From Hexactinellida sp. DTS-2022 (lineage: Eukaryota > Porifera > Hexactinellida): a stretch of 64,000 nt of DNA. How positions within the stretch are numbered: the first letter of the stretch is position 1; each line of letters starts with the position of its first letter. A program made the position numbers and the translations under genes. Location of the stretch: positions 5,332,001 through 5,396,000 of the forward strand of contig JAPNXP010000004.1 in NCBI GenBank assembly GCA_028753945.1, written 5' to 3'. The notes under the pieces were generated by a model. It was not told where the DNA came from. It worked only from the letters and a program-made list of their open reading frames with translations, and did no database searches. Of the stretch, positions 62,527 to 64,000 are shown piece by piece.

Positions 62527-64000
62527 ATGGCAAGTTATAACGAAAAGAAATCTTCTTACGAGAAAGAAAGAGAATCGAATATTCGGAGGAACACCGAATT
62601 ACTGAGAAAACTAGGAATAAACATGGAAACGAATCGACCTACCTTTCAACAAAGAAAAGAAGATTTTACTTCCGATTCAGAAAGCGAGAGTGATCTCGAT
62701 TGGGACCCGAGTGAGGAAAACAAAACAGAGAACAACCAAGCTTTAAAACAAATGCCATTTGTAGCAGATTTAGCAGCTCACAAACAACAATCTACAAAAA
62801 GAAAACTAGATTCCCCAGAAAATAATTTGAATGCTAAAAAGAAGATTGACAAAAGTCGGATTACAAAGGATTTCACGTTTGGGAAAGCAAAGGAGCAAAC
62901 AGTGCACAAGTCAATTGTTAGAAATAAGGAAAGTGACTGTTTCGAAGAGTTGAAATATATGGAATTCAGTTCGGACGAAGAAACATCAAAAACGGAAGAC
63001 AAAATAAGTTACGAGGATTATCTACAAAAGAGAGAAGACCAAGAGTTAATGGAAGATGAGATAGCATTAGTTAGCAGATACATACGGCAGCAGAAATTAG
63101 AGGAGACACTGGAAATACAGGACAGTAGTGAGTCTGAAATAATATCTGTTGAGAGGGGAAGGAGACATTTGAAACAAATCGATTATACAGAAGAAGAACT
63201 GACAACAGAAGATTGCTATATATACTGTGAAGAATGTGATGATATGCATTTCGGTGATTGTCCACTCTATGGCGAGTTGGAACCGTTATTAGAGTCGGAA
63301 ATGAAAACTAATTCCCTCTCTCCAATCCCAGTCCCGAAACAGCTCTCCTTACGAATGTCATCCATAGCAAACGCGGGACTTGGGATATTCGCGAGAGATA
63401 CAATCCCAGTGCGAACACGAATGGGACCGTATGGCGGCACTCTCGTTAAGGGATCCGCAGAAGATTTCCCAAACGAGAGCGAGTATTTATGGCAGATTAA
63501 GCGGAACGCGGGTAGAACAGTGTGGTACATTGACGGAGCAGACCTGAACAGAGCAAACTGGTTAAGATTCGTGAACTGCGCCAGGAGCGAGGAGGAACAG
63601 AACTTGGTTGCGTTTCAGTTCAGAGGCAGGATATACTACAGGAGCTATAAGGTCATACGGACAGGCGAAGAGCTGTTGGTGTATTACGGAGATTCCTATG
63701 CTAAGCAGTTGGGAATAGGAGAGACAGAAACAATAGATACTGAAGATAAAGCGATTAATGACTCTGTTGTAAAGAGAACTGTATATCAGACACAATTAGA
63801 CAAGCCATATAAATGCCAACAATGTTCCTGTTCGTTTCTACGCAAAGACACCTTGACAGCACACACACGTATTCACACAGGAGTTAATTTATTCGTGTGT
63901 GAGATATGTGATAAGAAGTTTACTTACAAGCTAAACCTCACTAATCACACACGGACACACACGGGAGAGAAACCGTATGAATGTCTAACATGCAAAAAAA
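62527..64000 (+). CDS. PRDM9: PRDM9-like PR/SET + C2H2 zinc-finger protein (5' part)
   Basis: Open from the ATG to the window end (491 codons, no intron seen), so the 3' part is missing. Residues 1-200 are charged, with no KRAB domain visible. Residues 207-230 (SVERGRRHLKQIDYTEEE) sit where vertebrate PRDM9 has its SSXRD motif and resemble it. A short CEEC...C segment follows (234-245) at the zinc-knuckle position, with Tyr248 where human PRDM9 has the His ligand. The PR/SET domain (about 272-400) closely follows PRDM9: GLGIFARDTIP, GPYGG, NWLRFVNCARSEEEQNLVAF, ELLVYYGDSYAKQLGI, including the catalytic-type Tyr in YYG. Then C2H2 fingers at 430-450 and 458-478 and the start of a third, with a TGEKPY linker. 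PRDM9 methylates H3K4/K36 and directs meiotic recombination in vertebrates; that role here is inference. Confidence 0.9.
   Translation, partial: MASYNEKKSSYEKERESNIRRNTELLRKLGINMETNRPTFQQRKEDFTSDSESESDLDWDPSEENKTENNQALKQMPFVADLAAHKQQSTKRKLDSPENNLNAKKKIDKSRITKDFTFGKAKEQTVHKSIVRNKESDCFEELKYMEFSSDEETSKTEDKISYEDYLQKREDQELMEDEIALVSRYIRQQKLEETLEIQDSSESEIISVERGRRHLKQIDYTEEELTTEDCYIYCEECDDMHFGDCPLYGELEPLLESEMKTNSLSPIPVPKQLSLRMSSIANAGLGIFARDTIPVRTRMGPYGGTLVKGSAEDFPNESEYLWQIKRNAGRTVWYIDGADLNRANWLRFVNCARSEEEQNLVAFQFRGRIYYRSYKVIRTGEELLVYYGDSYAKQLGIGETETIDTEDKAINDSVVKRTVYQTQLDKPYKCQQCSCSFLRKDTLTAHTRIHTGVNLFVCEICDKKFTYKLNLTNHTRTHTGEKPYECLTCKK

Noticed and set aside
1-64000. Retroviral, LTR or Polinton-like fossils
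   Set aside because: No reverse transcriptase, integrase, capsid or polymerase motif and no long terminal repeats were noticed on either strand; the inverted repeats seen belong to MITEs or host duplications.

Overview
The window looks like nuclear DNA from an early-branching animal, most likely a demosponge. The grounds are an AT-rich background, spliced genes with ordinary GT-AG introns, metazoan-type genes (PRDM9-like, Tuba/DNMBP, cortactin-like, ACTR8, the axonemal assembly factor DNAAF4) and a family of about 400-residue coiled-coil + NHL-propeller proteins of a kind I associate with sponges. The sponge assignment is inference; metazoan is close to certain. No LTR element, Polinton, LINE, rRNA, tRNA or CRISPR array was recognised.

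Layout. 1-7.6 kb: gene-free, AT-rich, with short transposons, including a hAT-type element at 6226-6745 with an exact 8-bp target duplication and a palindromic minisatellite interior. 7.6-16.4 kb: four single-exon genes (dual-specificity phosphatase, calpain, DNAAF4, ZDHHC12-like palmitoyltransferase) and a ~725-bp near-perfect palindrome (14145-14870). 16.4-41 kb: single-exon genes, many in inverted pairs: two head-to-head NHL genes (16.7-20.1 kb), an ARF-like GTPase between inverted repeats (24.4-26.6 kb), two ARF-like paralogues in opposite orientation sharing a GC-rich core (29.4 and 35.6 kb), a second inverted NHL pair (31.9 and 39.2 kb) and a RING gene. 36.9-44.8 kb: ACTR8 (+ strand, 7 exons); its 3.8-kb first intron contains one of the NHL genes on the opposite strand. 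45.2-58.7 kb: a complete 23-exon Tuba/DNMBP gene (- strand; SH3-SH3-linker/coiled coil-DH-BAR-SH3-SH3, 1497 aa), rebuilt with all splice phases agreeing. 59.1-61.5 kb: the last six exons of a cortactin/Abp1-like actin adaptor (- strand). 62.5 kb to the end: a PRDM9-like gene (+ strand) running off the window.

Transposon landscape. More than 50 short non-autonomous elements are scattered everywhere. Eight families share one terminal plan, CAGT + 6-8 bases + C(G)NTTA + AT-rich + GAAC, next to TA, as expected for pogo/Tigger-type (Tc1-mariner superfamily) MITEs. I call them by their starts: A (CAGTAGAACCTCGTTA; subtype A2 carries a GGATAAGGGAAATATCGG block), B (CAGTCAGGTCTGCTTATT), C (CAGTCGACTCCGCTTAAT), D (CAGTGGATGCCGGTTATAAG), E (CAGTGAACTCTCGTTATAAC), F (CAGTGGTNTTCGCTTAATA), G (CAGTAAAACCNCCAAAAGTG), H (CAGTCGAAACCGGTTTTTT). 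Further inverted-repeat families I-M and two hAT-like elements are also present. Several elements are hybrids of two families, family C grows in 83-bp steps, and copies crowd the introns and the stretches just before start codons.

Gene logic. Tuba (Cdc42 GEF, BAR, SH3) and the cortactin-like adaptor are neighbours on one strand and both belong to N-WASP/Arp2/3 actin control. ACTR8 belongs to the INO80 remodeller and PRDM9-type proteins methylate H3. The lineage-specific part is the 16-41 kb stretch of intronless ARL, NHL and RING genes, where inverted duplication and apparently GC-biased gene conversion are at work; this is the best candidate here for something undescribed.
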